Shown: positions 32,505 to 45,062, counted from the stretch's first letter. The stretch: DNA of 64,000 bases from Gonocerus acuteangulatus (GCA_946811695.1 OX328125.1:51537994-51601993), one strand, 5' to 3'. Made by a program: numbers and translations. The notes: generated by a model not told the origin, from the sequence alone.

Positions 32505-34918
32505 TTTTTAATAAGTAGGGGGATGCATTGCTCAATAAAGGAGGATAGGAGCTTAATAAGAGGATTGAGTAAGTTTTCTAGTCTTGTGAAGAAGGAGTTG
32601 AATAGAATGGTGGGATCGAAGGGTATGCTTGGTTCAGGTGAGTTATACGGGATGTCGCACGGGGTAGATTGTTGGGGAGGTTCTTTACCATAGGTTGGTG
32701 AGGAAGTCGATGCTGAGTGACTTGAAAAGTAGATGGGCTTTGACTAGAAGGACGCTGACGCTGCATGAGGGGTTGAGGGATAGGGAGCTGTGGGTTGAGA
32801 ATAGGATTGTAGGTTGTGCAGTTGTGGAACATTTTGTTGAGATGTGGAGGGTTGAAGAAGATCAGAGAAGGTGACTCCAGACGAGATGAACCTGGTTGGA
32901 GGGAGATGTCTTGCAGAGTGCTGTCCGCTTGTGGTGGGTTTGCCGCTACTGGAGTGCTGAGGTAGAATATCGGGTTGGGCTGCCTGCCGGTGAGCTGCGA
33001 ATCGGTTTTGGAGAGTCTTCACGGCCTTGTAAACTTCAAAGCCGCGGTAGTTTGCAGGGTGGTTGCCGCCGCAGTTGGAACATTTGGGTGGAAGTTCCTT
33101 GGGGTGGGTGCAGTCCTTAGTGTCATGCTCTCCTGCGCATTTCACGCATTTAGGTGTGTGCTCGCAGTATTTTGCTGTGTGTTTAAATTCAAGGCATTTG
33201 CGGCACTGCGGGATATCTCTTCTCTGCCTTGGCTCTTCAACTGAGATTCTCGTATGTAAAAGATACTTTTCCTTGAAGATTTCTTTACTCTTCGGCTCTT
33301 TAGCCAGATCAACAAAGAATAATGGCATAGGTTGCTTCGTGGCTGGGTGTTTTGCATTATGCACATTTTAGCACTTTCCTTTGAGGTTGGACTCATGACG
33401 GAATTTTTGAAAAATTTCTTCAAATCTTTATCGATCCTACCTAGTAGACACCGAAAATGACCCCCGTTAAAATTTATATATATCTATATATATATGTCTG
33501 TTAACACGATAGCGGCCAGAGTTTTTGTTTTTTCGTCACGAAACTTGGTATATAGCATTCAATTAGCAAACGATTGAACGAGTTCGTTAACCACTAAAGT
33601 CGGTCCACCGGAAGGGGGGGTTTACCCCGAACCCAAAACACTTATTTGACTATGTCAGCCGTAATATTTGTTATATTTCAACGAAACTTGGTATTCGTAG
33701 TGGTAATATAGAGAGAAAAGTAAGATATAAAAATGAACTAAATCGGTTCATTAGAAGGGGGGTTTACTCCGGACCCACAATACCAATTCGCCACTACCAG
33801 CCGTGATTTTTGGTATATTTCGACGAAACTCGGTATTCGTAGTGCTAATCCACAGGTAAATATGTGTTGTAAATATAAACTAAATCGGTTCATTAGAAGG
33901 GGGGGTTTACTCCGGACCCAAATTCCTAATATACTCATACCGGTCGTAATTTCTGCTGTATTGTAACGAAATGCGGTATACGTCGTGGGTAACTCATGAG
34001 AAAGAAGTGTTGTAAAAATGAGCTGAATCGGTCAATCGGAAAGCGGGGGTTTAATTTGTAATATATTTGAATAGAAAAGCCGGCAGACGTAGGTTCACAA
34101 AGCCGCCGCAAGGAGCGCTTTCTACCACTAGAGTGACTGTATCATGTTCCTGCGTTAGATCAAAATACGATAATATGAGGATTTTTGTATTTATTACGTA
34201 GTTGATCAGTTACTCATTACAAAATGAGAACTATTCACGTTTTTATTTTATTTATGTAGGATATTTTAAGCAAATTGTTCTGGAAAGCAGTCTACACTAC
34301 CCAAATTCTGAGGAAAGTGCTTAGTTATGCAGCTCCTGCGTGACGGACTTTTTTAACCTTGTATCCGAGCTCCTCGAGTTCCGACTTAATATCATCTGGA
34401 GGAGTGGTGTGGTGGAGATGACGTAGAACAACTCTGTAGGACTTGTCTTCTTTAAGCTGGTAACAGTGGAAGTCGCTCTCCATGTCCCCGAGGTATTTTA
34501 CTACTTTGCGGAAGGAGTCACTGGTGTGTGTATTTATTAGCGTGTCCTGGAATCGTGCTCGACAGGTGAACGTGTCTTTGCCTATTAAATTGGAGATTTT
34601 TGGGCAGAATTTTTTAAAGTCAGTTATGTTTCTTACTACGATAGGCGGTGGTTTTGGCACTATTGTTGGTTGGGTCGTTTCCACTTTGGTACTTGTGTCC
34701 ATATTTAATTTTTTGGAAGGATTTCTTGGCTTCAAGAATGGAGCTTCTTTTTTGTTTGATGGGGCATCTATAAAAGTTGCTCGGGAAGATGTTGATGACG
34801 CGAGCGATGTCTGTGACATTGATCGCTTAATGAAGGTTTTTTTCTTTTGAGGTGAATTTATGGGTGAATTCTCCTGAGAATGGTGTCTTCTATTATTTGA
34901 TTTTCTTTTTCCACCCAT
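32501..34918 (-). pseudogene. Jockey-type gag (ORF1), interrupted
   Basis: ORF1 is a nucleic-acid-binding protein that coats retrotransposon RNA. The frame starts at 34918 (MGGKRKSNN), with a basic Ser-rich N-terminus, then VVRNITDFKKFCPKI and the Pre-C2HC region (SYRVVLRHLHHTTPPDDI). A Helentron-like insertion (33368-34351) breaks the Pre-C2HC region. The frame resumes with NAKHPATKQPMPLFFVDL and zinc knuckles CX2CX4HX4C and CX2CX3HX4C; a third has lost its last Cys (CSNCGGNH...YRGF). A Gln/Pro/Ser-rich tail follows and ends LLIKK. Apart from the insertion, the only break is one TAG (32746-32744); the same frame then stays open to the TGA at 32503-32501. Estimated intact length is about 475-480 residues, slightly short for the family. 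Confidence 0.85.
33368..34351 (-). mobile_element. Helentron/HINE-like element inserted in gag
   Basis: This is a reverse-oriented second copy of the 25.3-kb element. It has the same 5' end with AGCACTTTCCTC, one fewer 143-bp core unit, the same (AT)n and tail, and a 3' end AGGAAAGTGCTAA. Removing it rejoins the gag frame with no target duplication, as expected for Helitron-group insertion. The 5' limit is ambiguous within an A-run (34348-34354). Read-through from gag enters the element and stops after about nine codons. The terminal hairpin seen at 26506 is shortened here. Confidence 0.85.
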
Positions 34919-35035
34919 AATAGCTGTGATTAATTAGAAGGCCGAGGAAAAAATAAATAAATAAATGAATAAATAATAAAAAAAAAACACAATAATAATA
35001 AAAAAAAAAATAAAAAAAAAAAATAAAAAAATAAA

Positions 35036-35110
35036 GTTTCTGGGGCGAGATTCGAACCGCAGACCTCTGAGACGGGAGTCCTTCACTCATCCACTAGACC
35101 AGCTGGCAGT
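35036..35110 (-). repeat. tRNA-like sequence upstream of gag
   Basis: The minus strand has an A-box match CTGGTCTAGTGGATG and a B-box match GGTTCGAATC at tRNA-like spacing. The T stem and acceptor arms do not pair, so it is not a functional tRNA gene. It is followed by a T-rich run and then the gag start about 120 bases on. It may be a SINE fragment or a tRNA-like part of the element's 5' region. Confidence 0.55.
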
Positions 35111-35214
35111 GTGCGCTGGTAAGCTTGTTGAAGGCCTGAGTATTTCGCCAGCTGAAGGGGCAGCAAGGAGGGGATGACTGGCCAATTCACGCAGCCCCCT
35201 ACCACTAGCCTAGC

Positions 35215-35644
35215 CAGAGTTGGGCATAATTTTATTTATAAATAAAAATACGAATTTATTCGTACTTCATATATTTGTGAATACGAATATAAATAAATTC
35301 GTACTTCATATATTTGTGAATACGAATATAAATAAATTCGTATTCATAAGTGTGAATACGAATTTATTTGTATTCACATATATTAAATATAAAAATAGAA
35401 ATAAAATTTTATTCGCAAATTTTTCTGCGAATAAAAATAAATTCACAGAAAAAATTGTAAATAATCACAAAAAATGTGAATATTTACAAAAAAACAAGTG
35501 ATTACAAAAAAAATCACATTAAAATATACGAATAAAAAATTATTCACATTATAATTTGTGAATAAAAATTTATTCACAATAAAATTCGCAAATACATTAT
35601 GAATTTATTCGTATTAAGATGATATTACGAAAGTTATTGAAGAT

Positions 35645-35682
<38 letters not shown>

Positions 35683-35782
35683 GAGGTACAGATGACTGTG
35701 TCCCTGCAGTATGGCTGGTGGTCCCGTTGCGGACTCGGGGTAAACAAAAAATCTAGGCGCTAATAACCTAGACGTTAAACGC

Positions 35783-35819
<37 letters not shown>

Positions 35820-36234
35820 CCAATAACTTCCGTAATATGAATAAATTCATGATTTATTTGCGAATTTTATTGTGAATAAATTTTTATTCACAAATTATAA
35901 TGTGAATACATTTTTATTCGTATATTTTAATGTGATTTTTTTTGTAATCACTCGTTTTCTTGTAAATATTCACATTTTTTGTGATTATTTACAATTTTTT
36001 CTGTGAATTTATTTTTATTCGCAGAAAAATTTGCGAATAAAATTTTATTTGTATTTTTATATTTAATATATGTGAATAAAAATAAATTCGTATTCACACT
36101 TATGAATACGAATTTATTTATATTCGTATTCACAAATATATGAAGTACGAATTTATTTATATTCGTATTCACAAATATATGAAGTACGAATAAATTCGTA
36201 TTTTTATTTATAAATAAAATTATGCCCATCTCTG
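35215..36234. mobile_element. hAT-like foldback element with 400-bp inverted arms
   Basis: The ends are CAGAGTTGGGCATAATTTTA and CAGAGATGGGCATAATTTTA (inward). CAGAG-type ends with GGGCA are common in hAT elements. A perfect 7-bp repeat GCCTAGC flanks it (35208-35214 and 36235-36241); counted as 8 bp the match is 7 of 8. Arms (about 35215-35649 and 35816-36234) are near-identical inverted copies containing short tandem repeats of AATACGAATATAAATAAATT. The centre has a T-run, about 90 bases of other sequence, and an A-run. The matching open frames in the two arms are mirror images, not genes. Confidence 0.7.
35652..35815 (+). repeat. Homopolymer-bounded core with a SINE-type tail
   Basis: A T-run (about 35650-35680) and an A-run (about 35786-35815) bracket a non-repeated segment ending GGCGCTAATAACCTAGACG and AAACGCCTT. 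That ending is the SINE tail type seen at 13262 and 18700. The core may be a retroposed insertion or a captured fragment. Confidence 0.5.
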
Positions 36235-36242
36235 GCCTAGCT

Positions 36243-38655
36243 AGGGCAAGGGACTAATAAAGTGAAAAGTAAGTTTTCTTTACTTACTATTTTCAGGCTT
36301 TCGGCTGGGTATTTTGAACTGAAACTTCACACACTGGTACTCGAGTGTTAAGTCTCCAACATCACGACTTTTCACAAGTAAAACCGGGATATAACCACTC
36401 GAATTAACTATTTGAACAGGAGGGCTATAAAATGCTGCGTATCGGGCAATGGCTGAAACGCGACTCCCTAATAACATATACCGTTTAATTTTAAAATTCT
36501 GTTTATGTCTTTAATATGACCTTATTGGGTACTTTTTGAGTGCGAATGGATGTTTTCATATCTCCTCTCTTGGGACGAAATCAACAGCAGCATGAGCTAC
36601 AATATCATGCATAGTATGATCTTGTCTTGGGTTCTTTACGTAATCCTCCTTTATCTTGTTCAAATGACCTGCTAAGCCTTTAGATTAGAATCTACATGGA
36701 ATAGCCAGATGTGACCGCAGTTAAGTCATTTCCTCTTCAATTTTATGGTTTTCGATATAATCCACACCCTAGGGGATTCTCTCATTCTGATCCATATAAT
36801 AGGATCTTTTGGGTCTTTATAAATTCTTCCCCGTTTTCAAACAAATTTTCAATTTTCATGAATGCGAGAAAGAATAATGGACACCGAAGTATAAGAAGAC
36901 CAAATTGTACTTATTGCAATATAAACTTATCCGTACAACATTTTCTGACAGACTCAGAAGAAATCTTAAGCTACCGATGAACTTACAAAATATCTAGTAT
37001 ACCCACATACATTAAAGAAAATTTATTAATAAAAAAAATATGATGATATTTGGCTTTTATTAACCAAACAAAACCATTAAAGCGTTTTTGTAAAGCGATT
37101 AAAACATGACAATATAATTCACATTCGAAAAAGTCATAAATGAATATATAAACGACTTAATGCTACCTGGAAGCTTTTTTTTTTTTTGCCATTTTTTAAT
37201 GGGATAAAATTCTTCCTTAACTATCAAAAATGATATCCAAGAGTGTTTAGAAAACATTTTTAAAGGGGCAAAAATTACGATTTATGAGGGTCCCAATGCT
37301 GAGTGAACGCGATGCTGAATTGAAGATAATTTTTTGAGCGAGCTTCGATTAGTACATTTTTAATTGTTAGGTTTTTTTCTTCCACCTTCAATACATATAA
37401 AAATTAAAACCCATTTTTTATATCTTTATTACAAGGAATTATGAAAACAAATTAAATAAGAAAAATATGATCATTTCATAACATTAAACTTTTAAGTCGT
37501 TTCCTACTCTGGCGTCTTCAATTTTTGCCTGAACAACTTCAAATTTTAACTGCAGCTTCCTAATGATATTTGCTAGTAAAGTATGTAGGATTTTTTCGAT
37601 TCATTGAAAAATAACGGTTTTAGGGTTGATTATCTACGGATTGTTTAATAAAAAATGAATAAATGTTCACCATTTTCGAAAAGAATAATATTTCTCAAAA
37701 ATCCTACGTACTTTACGAGATTTAACCTTCTTCTTTCTAAATAATTTTAGTTTCTCGTTCTAGTTTAAAAATTGCCGCCTGCAGACGATAGCCCGAGGAA
37801 AAAGAGGGTTTCCGTTCGTTAGACACAGCGCCGCCATTTTTTTTTCGAAAAATTCAAACCTTTTTTTTTTATATTTTAATACTCCGTATAAAACGTCTGA
37901 TATAAAAAATTCAAAAAATATGTATTTATTAGCTATTTATAAATTCGAGAAAAAGGCTGATTTTGACCGCACAAGGTAGTATAACCCCTTAATTATTAAT
38001 GTTATTCCTACTCCATACATATTAAGTAAGAAGAAAATACAGTTTTAACACCAAATGAAGAAACTAAAATTAAATAATAACATGTTTACTTCAAATGTTA
38101 ACGAGAAGCTAAATAACGATACACCAAGTTCACTACCTCTCCGCGAAATAGAGTAAGCTATTCTTTTGAAACATCGGCAAAGCAGCAAACATCAAAATTA
38201 GGAGCGATCTTCGATAAAAAAAAAAAGTAAGTTTTCGTTAGTCTCAGAAGCAAGGGCCAACGAAGGGAGAATAAAAAGGGATGAAAAGGGAAGGAAATCG
38301 TCTGCGGCGAACATCCCCATCCTGGCTAAAGGCTCCTCGAAGGATTAATCCCGAGGAGTGTCGTCAAAGAAAGTCGACGAATCATTTCTTTTGTTCAACT
38401 CAAAAATATAAGAAATGAAAACTTCTATGGCTTAAGGATTTTTGCTTGAAAGCGGTCTCTTCAAGAGAAATGCTCATTCGGAGCCTAATATTAAACCGCA
38501 GCCAGCCCACAAGAAAATGAATGAAAATGTAGAGCATAAATAATATACTAAAAATTGTAAACTTTACAAAACAAATACACATCTTTTGCCTTTATTTGAG
38601 GATTTAAAAATAAATAAAAAAAAAACATATTTTTAAATATTTCTGATAAATAAGT
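36243..38655. other. Mostly unannotated AT-rich stretch
   Basis: No host gene seen. One possible reverse-transcriptase C-terminal relic lies at 36711-36980. The 37150-37980 region is rich in short T- and A-runs. Confidence 0.35.
36711..36980 (+). pseudogene. Possible non-LTR pol C-terminal relic
   Basis: An 89-codon frame includes RRPNCTYCNINLSVQHFLTD, similar in layout to the Cys-x2-Cys plus His motif (followed by LT-C) at the C-terminus of non-LTR pol proteins. The final Cys is replaced (LTDSEE). The rest is not recognisable. Short match, low certainty. Confidence 0.3.
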
Positions 38656-38682
38656 CTTTTTTTTTTTTTTTTTTTTTTTTTT
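38656..38682. repeat. Poly(T) tract
   Basis: Uninterrupted T-run of about 27 bases, perhaps a retroposon tail on the minus strand. No head was recognised. Confidence 0.9.
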
Positions 38683-40104
38683 TACTACTTGGACATTCCA
38701 CGTGACATGGACATGATTTACTTACTTCCACACTAAAGATTAACGGAATAAAAATATATACACAAATTCTAAAACTTACTTTGAATTTAATTATGTATTT
38801 ATTTTTAGAAAAGTAAAAAAATATTCTAAAGACTCATTTTTCCCCTAAATTTTAACTGTATCATTGAATGTACATATAATATTGTATAATATGATGTAAT
38901 ATTATTTGTATAACTAGATGTGTATATAATTTTAATTTTGTAATTTAAATAATACTATCTTACTCTGCGATAATTGTATTAGGCCAATCGCCTTTGTTAC
39001 GAAAGCTCATAAAAATTAAATAAATAAATAACCTACCTCTACTGAGATTAAAATGTTATTATTAATAATATTTATTTTATTACCCTAACCTTGTTAGTTT
39101 CTCAAGGTTACTCTTCTTTACATTCTCCCACGGTGATCTATTTCCATTTTAACTATTTTTAAATTGTTTTCTTAAATTTGTGACATTTTAATAACAATCA
39201 CATTCATTTGATGGAAAACTGACCCCCCCCCCCCTCACTTCTTTTAAAACGTTTTGAACATATCTCATCATCTTAAATTAACATAATCGTTTTAATACAC
39301 TTCCCATTTCGACAAAATGAACAACAATAATAATTATTGCCAATCCATATGATGTACCATAGACAGAACGTACGCAATTGTTCTGTCTGAACCCCTTGAA
39401 CGAAAATTACCTTTGACGTTAACCGAATGTGATTATAACCTTAATATTACTTATTGCTCCTTATTTATGATCTATTAAACCATTCAACATAATAAAGATA
39501 CTATATTTCAATTTTCAAGGATGCCCTTCACTCGAGACGTACGTAAATAACGTCTTAAAGGACGTAATAATATATAATTATTTTAGAGAAAGAAAAGTAG
39601 GAACAAGTTATTATACATTCGGCTAAGCTCGGTATGGCAAAGCATTGTTGGTGTTTAAAAGCAGACCCGTCCATTAGGAGAGCTGAAGGAATAAGACAAG
39701 GTGGATAATTTATGTAAATCCAAGAGAGTAGGGCTTTGCAGCTAGCTGGCATCTCCTTCCAGCTCCTCATACTTCACAACCACACAGCTACACTTCTCAA
39801 CGTCTCTGTGGTTCTTCACTTCGACAACATAATTTCGGTCAGCTGGTTTATGGTAGATGTCTCCATGTTTATTTAGCTTCCGGTACATGTTTCGATCTCG
39901 TAGAAACTGTTGTTTATGATTTTAGGATAAGGAATAACTTTAAAAACAGGACAAAACTGTTCAGGGTTCTACAATATATTAAAATTATTTATTTAATGAA
40001 ATGTAGCTGTTGTGTTTAGTGTTCAGTGTAAATAACTGACCTCGCGTATTCGGTCACAAATACCCGGCTTTGTGTTCTCTATTATAGACTGGACTATCAA
40101 GAAG

Positions 40105-40106
<2 letters not shown>
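38683..40106. other. Unannotated AT-rich stretch
   Basis: No gene identified. A C-run lies at about 39224-39234. Confidence 0.4.

Positions 40107-40172
<66 letters not shown>
40107..40172. repeat. (AT)n microsatellite
   Basis: Pure AT tract of about 65 bases. Confidence 0.95.
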
Positions 40173-40176
<4 letters not shown>

Positions 40177-40459
40177 TTCTGCTCTCCAGTTGTATTGACT
40201 GAATTGGTGTTGAAGAAAAGCGACCTGCATACTCGCTAACCGCGAATGCATTGATTTTTCTACAATTAATCCTATTTTCACCATATTTATGTCACTTTCC
40301 CGGCACATTATTACCCTTAATGTATCCACTTCTTACGCCATTATTTGGTATGCCTATATTTTGGTTTTCATTAGTGATGAATTATTGCCTTTTGTTGCTC
40401 TCCTTATGAGCGCTGCCAGAAATATAATAATCAACATTTTAACTGGAATATTTAAGTAT

Positions 40460-40460
<1 letters not shown>

Positions 40461-40490
<30 letters not shown>
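40461..40490. repeat. Poly(T) tract
   Basis: T-run of about 30 bases. Adjacent frames on both strands begin or end in it. Confidence 0.9.
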
Positions 40491-40815
40491 GACCTCCTCT
40501 GAAATACCCTTATACTCACGCAGAGATTGCTTTTGGACTGGACAATGGTTATCCACAGTTTGGCCAGTAAAAATTGAATAAATTTTAATTTCTTCACACA
40601 AGTTATTTAAAAGTAACAAAACTACATTCCACATTTTTTTGACAAAGGGGTGCCAATCGTTCAATTTATCCCTAAATAAACCTCCACTTAATTTTCATAG
40701 AATTAATGCTTACTAAATTTAGAAGTTTTTGTGTAAGTATTGAATCTGTAGTCCGTTAGGGGGGGTGAGGAAAAAAATTGTGAAAAAACTGTGATTTATT
40801 GATTAAAACAGAAGT

Positions 40816-41124
40816 GCTATATTGGGCGTCCAGAAAGTATCTTTTAATAATGGTTCTAGTGAAATAAATTACTGTTTTTTTAAAGGAAATTTTATCTATT
40901 TTATGATAGCATAAATCAAATTTAATTATATGAATAGTTTTTGATCAATCCTTTCTTATTCATTAAAAAACATTACTACGTTAAAAAACAGAAAATTGGA
41001 CATAGCTCCTTTTCCTTTCGAAATCCGGCCATACTTCAAATGAACTTTTTTGTTGGAAATTATGTCTACAATCACCTCCTAGAGTTTGGCTACTTAGACC
41101 TGAATCACCCTGTATATATGTAAC
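40816..41124. mobile_element. Possible TA-flanked MITE
   Basis: The right end reads CTGAATCACCCTGTATATA, a form (ACAGGGTG inward) common at the ends of mariner-related elements. The left end TATTGGGCGTCCAG is an imperfect inverse match about 300 bases away. A related ACAGGGTGTCCCG end lies at 56520-56535. No transposase frame. Confidence 0.35.
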
Positions 41125-42149
41125 GAGCTTGTTGTATTGCAATAGTCATATTTTAGGTAACACACAGCATATGTATTTATAAAAGTATTATTTATGTAAT
41201 TTAAAGAAAAATAATAGACCTTATTTTACGTGGTACATTGTGACGTGATTAGCACATATCTTCAAACATCCCACTTGTCTGTTGGTTTTTTAAGTGTTCC
41301 TTTGGGCACATTCTGAAGTAATGAAGCTGCACTCAGACGAAGAGATTAAAATTAATTTCTTCGAATCATCATGGATCATATCCAGTAAGTGTCCAAAGTG
41401 AGATAAATATTTATATAAAATTACACAGCTGATAACCCTGGATCTGCTGCAGCAGTCTCATAGCTTGTATATTTCTTTTAGATATACTAATGCTAGAAAC
41501 CTTTAAACAAATATAGATCTATTCCCTGCGCATTTACAAAGGCGTAAATATAACTGCGACAAATATTTGGCAAGAAGGCATGTCAGATCAATATATGAAG
41601 ATAAGAGAGCTGACATCTTGTCTTATGATAGCATGAATTGCTGGAAAAATTATTCAATTTGTCCCTGAGGATCACATGAAAACTCCTTAATAGAGAAACA
41701 AGCTGAATAAGGTAAATGGAACCGAAAGCGAGACGGAAAGCTTAGAGGGCTGATGACTGGTTGTGCCAACCAGAATAGATATGTCCTTATCGCTGGTCAA
41801 AAGGCCAGGCTACACCATACAGGCCACATTCTACTCTCTCTCTTCCTTCTTCTCTCTCCACTCTAATGTATGATCACTCTCCTCCTTCCATTCTACCTTG
41901 TACATTTCTTCCGGAAACTCGGAAATAATACAAAGGAAGTGGTAATATTGCATGAATCTAATTTGATAAGATATTGTGCTTAAATATTAAATACGCAGAA
42001 CATACGTTAACGCTTAGAAATAATAAAAACATCAATATTATCCAGTTCAAAGGCTCAAAGAAAACTGAAAATATAATATATATATTTGTAAATCAATAAA
42101 AAGAAGATGTTTCCGAGTAAGACAAGTCAGGCAATTTAAGTAAGAAAAC
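41125..42149. other. Unannotated stretch
   Basis: No gene, RNA or defined repeat recognised. Confidence 0.4.
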
Positions 42150-42405
42150 AAACAGTCCCGCAACAGGCCACGAGGACCCTCAGGGGAAGATACTATAGAG
42201 GTATCTGATTCATGACCATACGGCACACTAAGGAGATAGTATAGTCAGTACTATGCTCCGGCCGCCTGATTTTCCCCATTGCTGCTTCGGCTGCTTAAGA
42301 CATAAGCACCAAGGTACTCATTAATAAATTAATTAAAGGCTGGGTTGGCCTAGGGACGGTCAGGGAGGCCGATTTCAACCCATGAACGAAGACACTAGAA
42401 GATAT
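42150..42405 (+). repeat. Dispersed repeat, copy 2 (pair at 24660-24985)
   Basis: Ordered shared blocks with 24660-24985, including AACAGGCCACGAGGACCC, GATTCATGACCATACGG and CATTAATAAATTAATTAAAG. It is GC-richer than its surroundings and has no frame. Class unknown. Confidence 0.45.
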
Positions 42406-44852
42406 TTAAGCAAGAAAAGGAGGTCATAATTCAAGATGCAGAAGAACAATAACCAAAATGAGCAGGACAAGAAATGGAAGGCAATTGTAAATGGAAGCAC
42501 CATACTGGGGTACCAGACATTTATACTGTGACATAATTATTCGCTATTTTTTTTTTTTTTAGAAGAATTCTTCGTAATTGATGATATTGTTAGCAATATA
42601 TTTCTTATTTTTCATTTGACTTAGCGGGCTAAATTGCATTTTCTTTTAAATATTTAAAATTTTCTCTGTGCATTATTTTACAAAATATATTTTCCTTTAT
42701 TAGTAAAGATTTAATTTTATTTATTATGAGATAAATAGGGGCCGAAGAAAATGATCAGCATGCTGTGTCTCCAGCAACCGAATAAAGTTGGGTAGCCCAC
42801 TTTATTATCTGATTAAATAAAAGTTTTATTCTTCTTCTAGTAGAGAAATTATAAATAACGATTTAACAATAGGACATACTAAGGCATTTTCTTGATAAAA
42901 GAGTAACTTGAAAATATGAAAAAGAGTTTACATATAAAGCGAATAACCCTGAGAGCATAACAAAAACTCCAGAAGGGGCGGGTCGCAGGTGAATTGGGGT
43001 ATTTGAAACATGAAAGATGGACGAAACTTTGAACGAGTCGACTTTTCTTTTGAGAGCTTTGGAAAAGTCTTTTTCTTATTATCCGGAGTCTTGGCTTTTC
43101 TTTTATTTTACTTCTACGAAATGATAAAATAATACTACTCAGAAAGGGAGAAAGATGGCTTACAGTTTCATTTGATGTAGTCTATTTGGCTATAATTTGA
43201 GCAAGAAAGAGAAAATCGTTTCGTTTGGAGATCTTAAAGAAAATATAAGTCCAGAAGAAGCTATTTTCCAGGGGGAAAATACTTAATTCGCCATACCAGT
43301 AAATTAAAATTATGGTTTAGAGTTTTATCTTAGGATCGTCTATTTCAGTTTTTACTCGTTTAGTTACTTAAAAGGTTATTTTGTTTACTTATATTTTTTC
43401 TGCGTGAAAGTTTAAATAAAATTATATTTATGAGTACTTTGGTACAAAATCATTCAAATTTTATCCTTTTATTTAAAGAGAGATTAGTGATAATCAATTT
43501 TTTTACATGTCGCTTATTGCTTTATGTTGAAATATAATTTAGTACCCTTCGATTTCGTTTCAAAGAATTTTTATCAACTATTTGATCCCTCGTAGGATTC
43601 TATTCTAACAAAAAATATTTTTTGGATTACGAATGCTATTAACTTCCATTGTTTATTGTTGTTAAGACTTTATGTATAATGCTTTATTCAATATCAATTT
43701 AATATATAAATAGTTATCCTACATAAATATTTTGTTTAAATTCTAATGTAATGCAATTTAATTCAAAATTATTAACTTACATTTTAATAAAACTCAGAGT
43801 AAAACGTTAATAACGTATCATCCATTGAATTGAAGGCATTTTGGTATTATTCATTTTTAAATAATAGACTCTATTACTTTTGGCAAGAAAAGAATTTACT
43901 ATGTTATCTCAAGTGAAGAATAATAACGCACTATTCGTAGGCTCGAATACTAATGTTTTCACTTACTCTTTTTTTTTTGCTGTTATTCCATTATAAAATC
44001 AACCGAAAAATGTAAATTTGTTATTAAACTAAAATTATTTATTTGAATACTAAAAAATTCCAGCGATAAAACTTTATCTTATGAATACAAATTTAAAATT
44101 AAAATTCATTCAACAATTAACAGTTTCCGACGAATAAGAATTTGAAAGAAAACGTCGCCTGTGGAAATTTTTCCGTTTGGATAAACATTGGTGGGGTTTC
44201 ATAAACAAAATAATTTAAAATAGAGACTTAGAAATAACGCGATTTGTAAATTTTAACAAACTAATTTGAGTAAATCTTGTTTATAAATAATTTATATAGT
44301 ATACACAATTTGCAATTAAAGATAATCAATCATAAACAATTCTGCTAGGAAAAATAGATTTTATTGTTATTCTTAATCAATAACAATAACATATTATAAC
44401 GAGACACTTAAATTACAAGATATTACTACGATTCTTATCCTTATCTTGAGTCTTGTCATACTTAGTGCTTATATTTCGATACAACACCAAAAATTCAAAT
44501 CCATCACTATTCGAAAAGACTGAATATAGGCAGCCTCCACAGGGTTCGTTGCATCCTCCATTAAAAGTGACATTTTCATTTTCTGTGGACTTTATCCCCA
44601 CTTCATTCATTATTCATTAGAGGTCAAATTAAAACGTTGTCTCTGATAAATGAATACGATTAAAGGCGTGATCGATAAATGAATGGCAATTAGTCACTTT
44701 CAATCAGTTTGGAAGATTACTCATAGCATTTAATCAATTGGAAGACCGGCTAAATATTTTTTTATTTGCCTATTACCTGTTCAATTCCAACAGGTGGTTT
44801 ATTGTTCACATTATCATTCCATTGGCACGTGAAATGTGTACATCTATTATTT
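42406..44852. other. Unannotated AT-rich stretch
   Basis: Nothing recognised in about 2.4 kb. A 65-codon frame at 44413-44610 (minus) with several Cys (GGCNEPCGGCLYS) has no family I can name. Confidence 0.4.
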
Positions 44853-45062
44853 GATTTATTTAAATTTTAACGTCCATTGTAATAATTAGCTCAAAATTTT
44901 AGGACAGGTTGAATAAAGGTCACAACTCTTTTCTAGCCAGGACAGGTCTGATGTATTTTCTTTGTACGAAAAAATAGCCACCACCCCTAGTGGGAATCGA
45001 CCCCACGACGGCAAGGAGCGTCAAGTGCTCACGCCTTAACACTTACGCCAACCAGGCCTCCC
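44853..45062 (-). mobile_element. tRNA-derived SINE (family 2)
   Basis: The minus-strand head is GGGAGGCCTGGTTGGCGTAA, with the B-box region GGGGTCGATTCCCACTAGGG. The body is degraded and ends near GACGTTAAAATTTAAATAAA. Same family as 15168-15365. Confidence 0.7.

Larger units (their letters stand above)
31894..34918 (-). mobile_element. Jockey-type retrotransposon: gag, partial endonuclease, poly(A)
   Basis: Read on the minus strand this is gag (ORF1, 34918-32501), then the start of ORF2 (ATG at 32504) with an apurinic endonuclease-like region to about 31970, then an A-run (31903-31894) with AATAAA overlapping its start. Reverse transcriptase is missing altogether. A Helentron-like element (33368-34351) sits inside gag. 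ORF1 and ORF2 overlap in an ATGA. The copy is dead: it has the insertion, one nonsense codon in gag, and frameshifts plus a deletion in the endonuclease. I cannot place the 5' boundary. Confidence 0.8.

Noticed and set aside
32896..33371. Plus-strand frames opposite gag
   Set aside because: Antisense shadows of the zinc-knuckle region.
35036..35110. Functional tRNA gene
   Set aside because: The A and B boxes match, but the T stem and acceptor stem do not pair.
35220..36229. Two almost identical frames on opposite strands (MGIILFINKNTN...)
   Set aside because: They are the mirror-image arms of the foldback element and consist of short AT-rich repeats.
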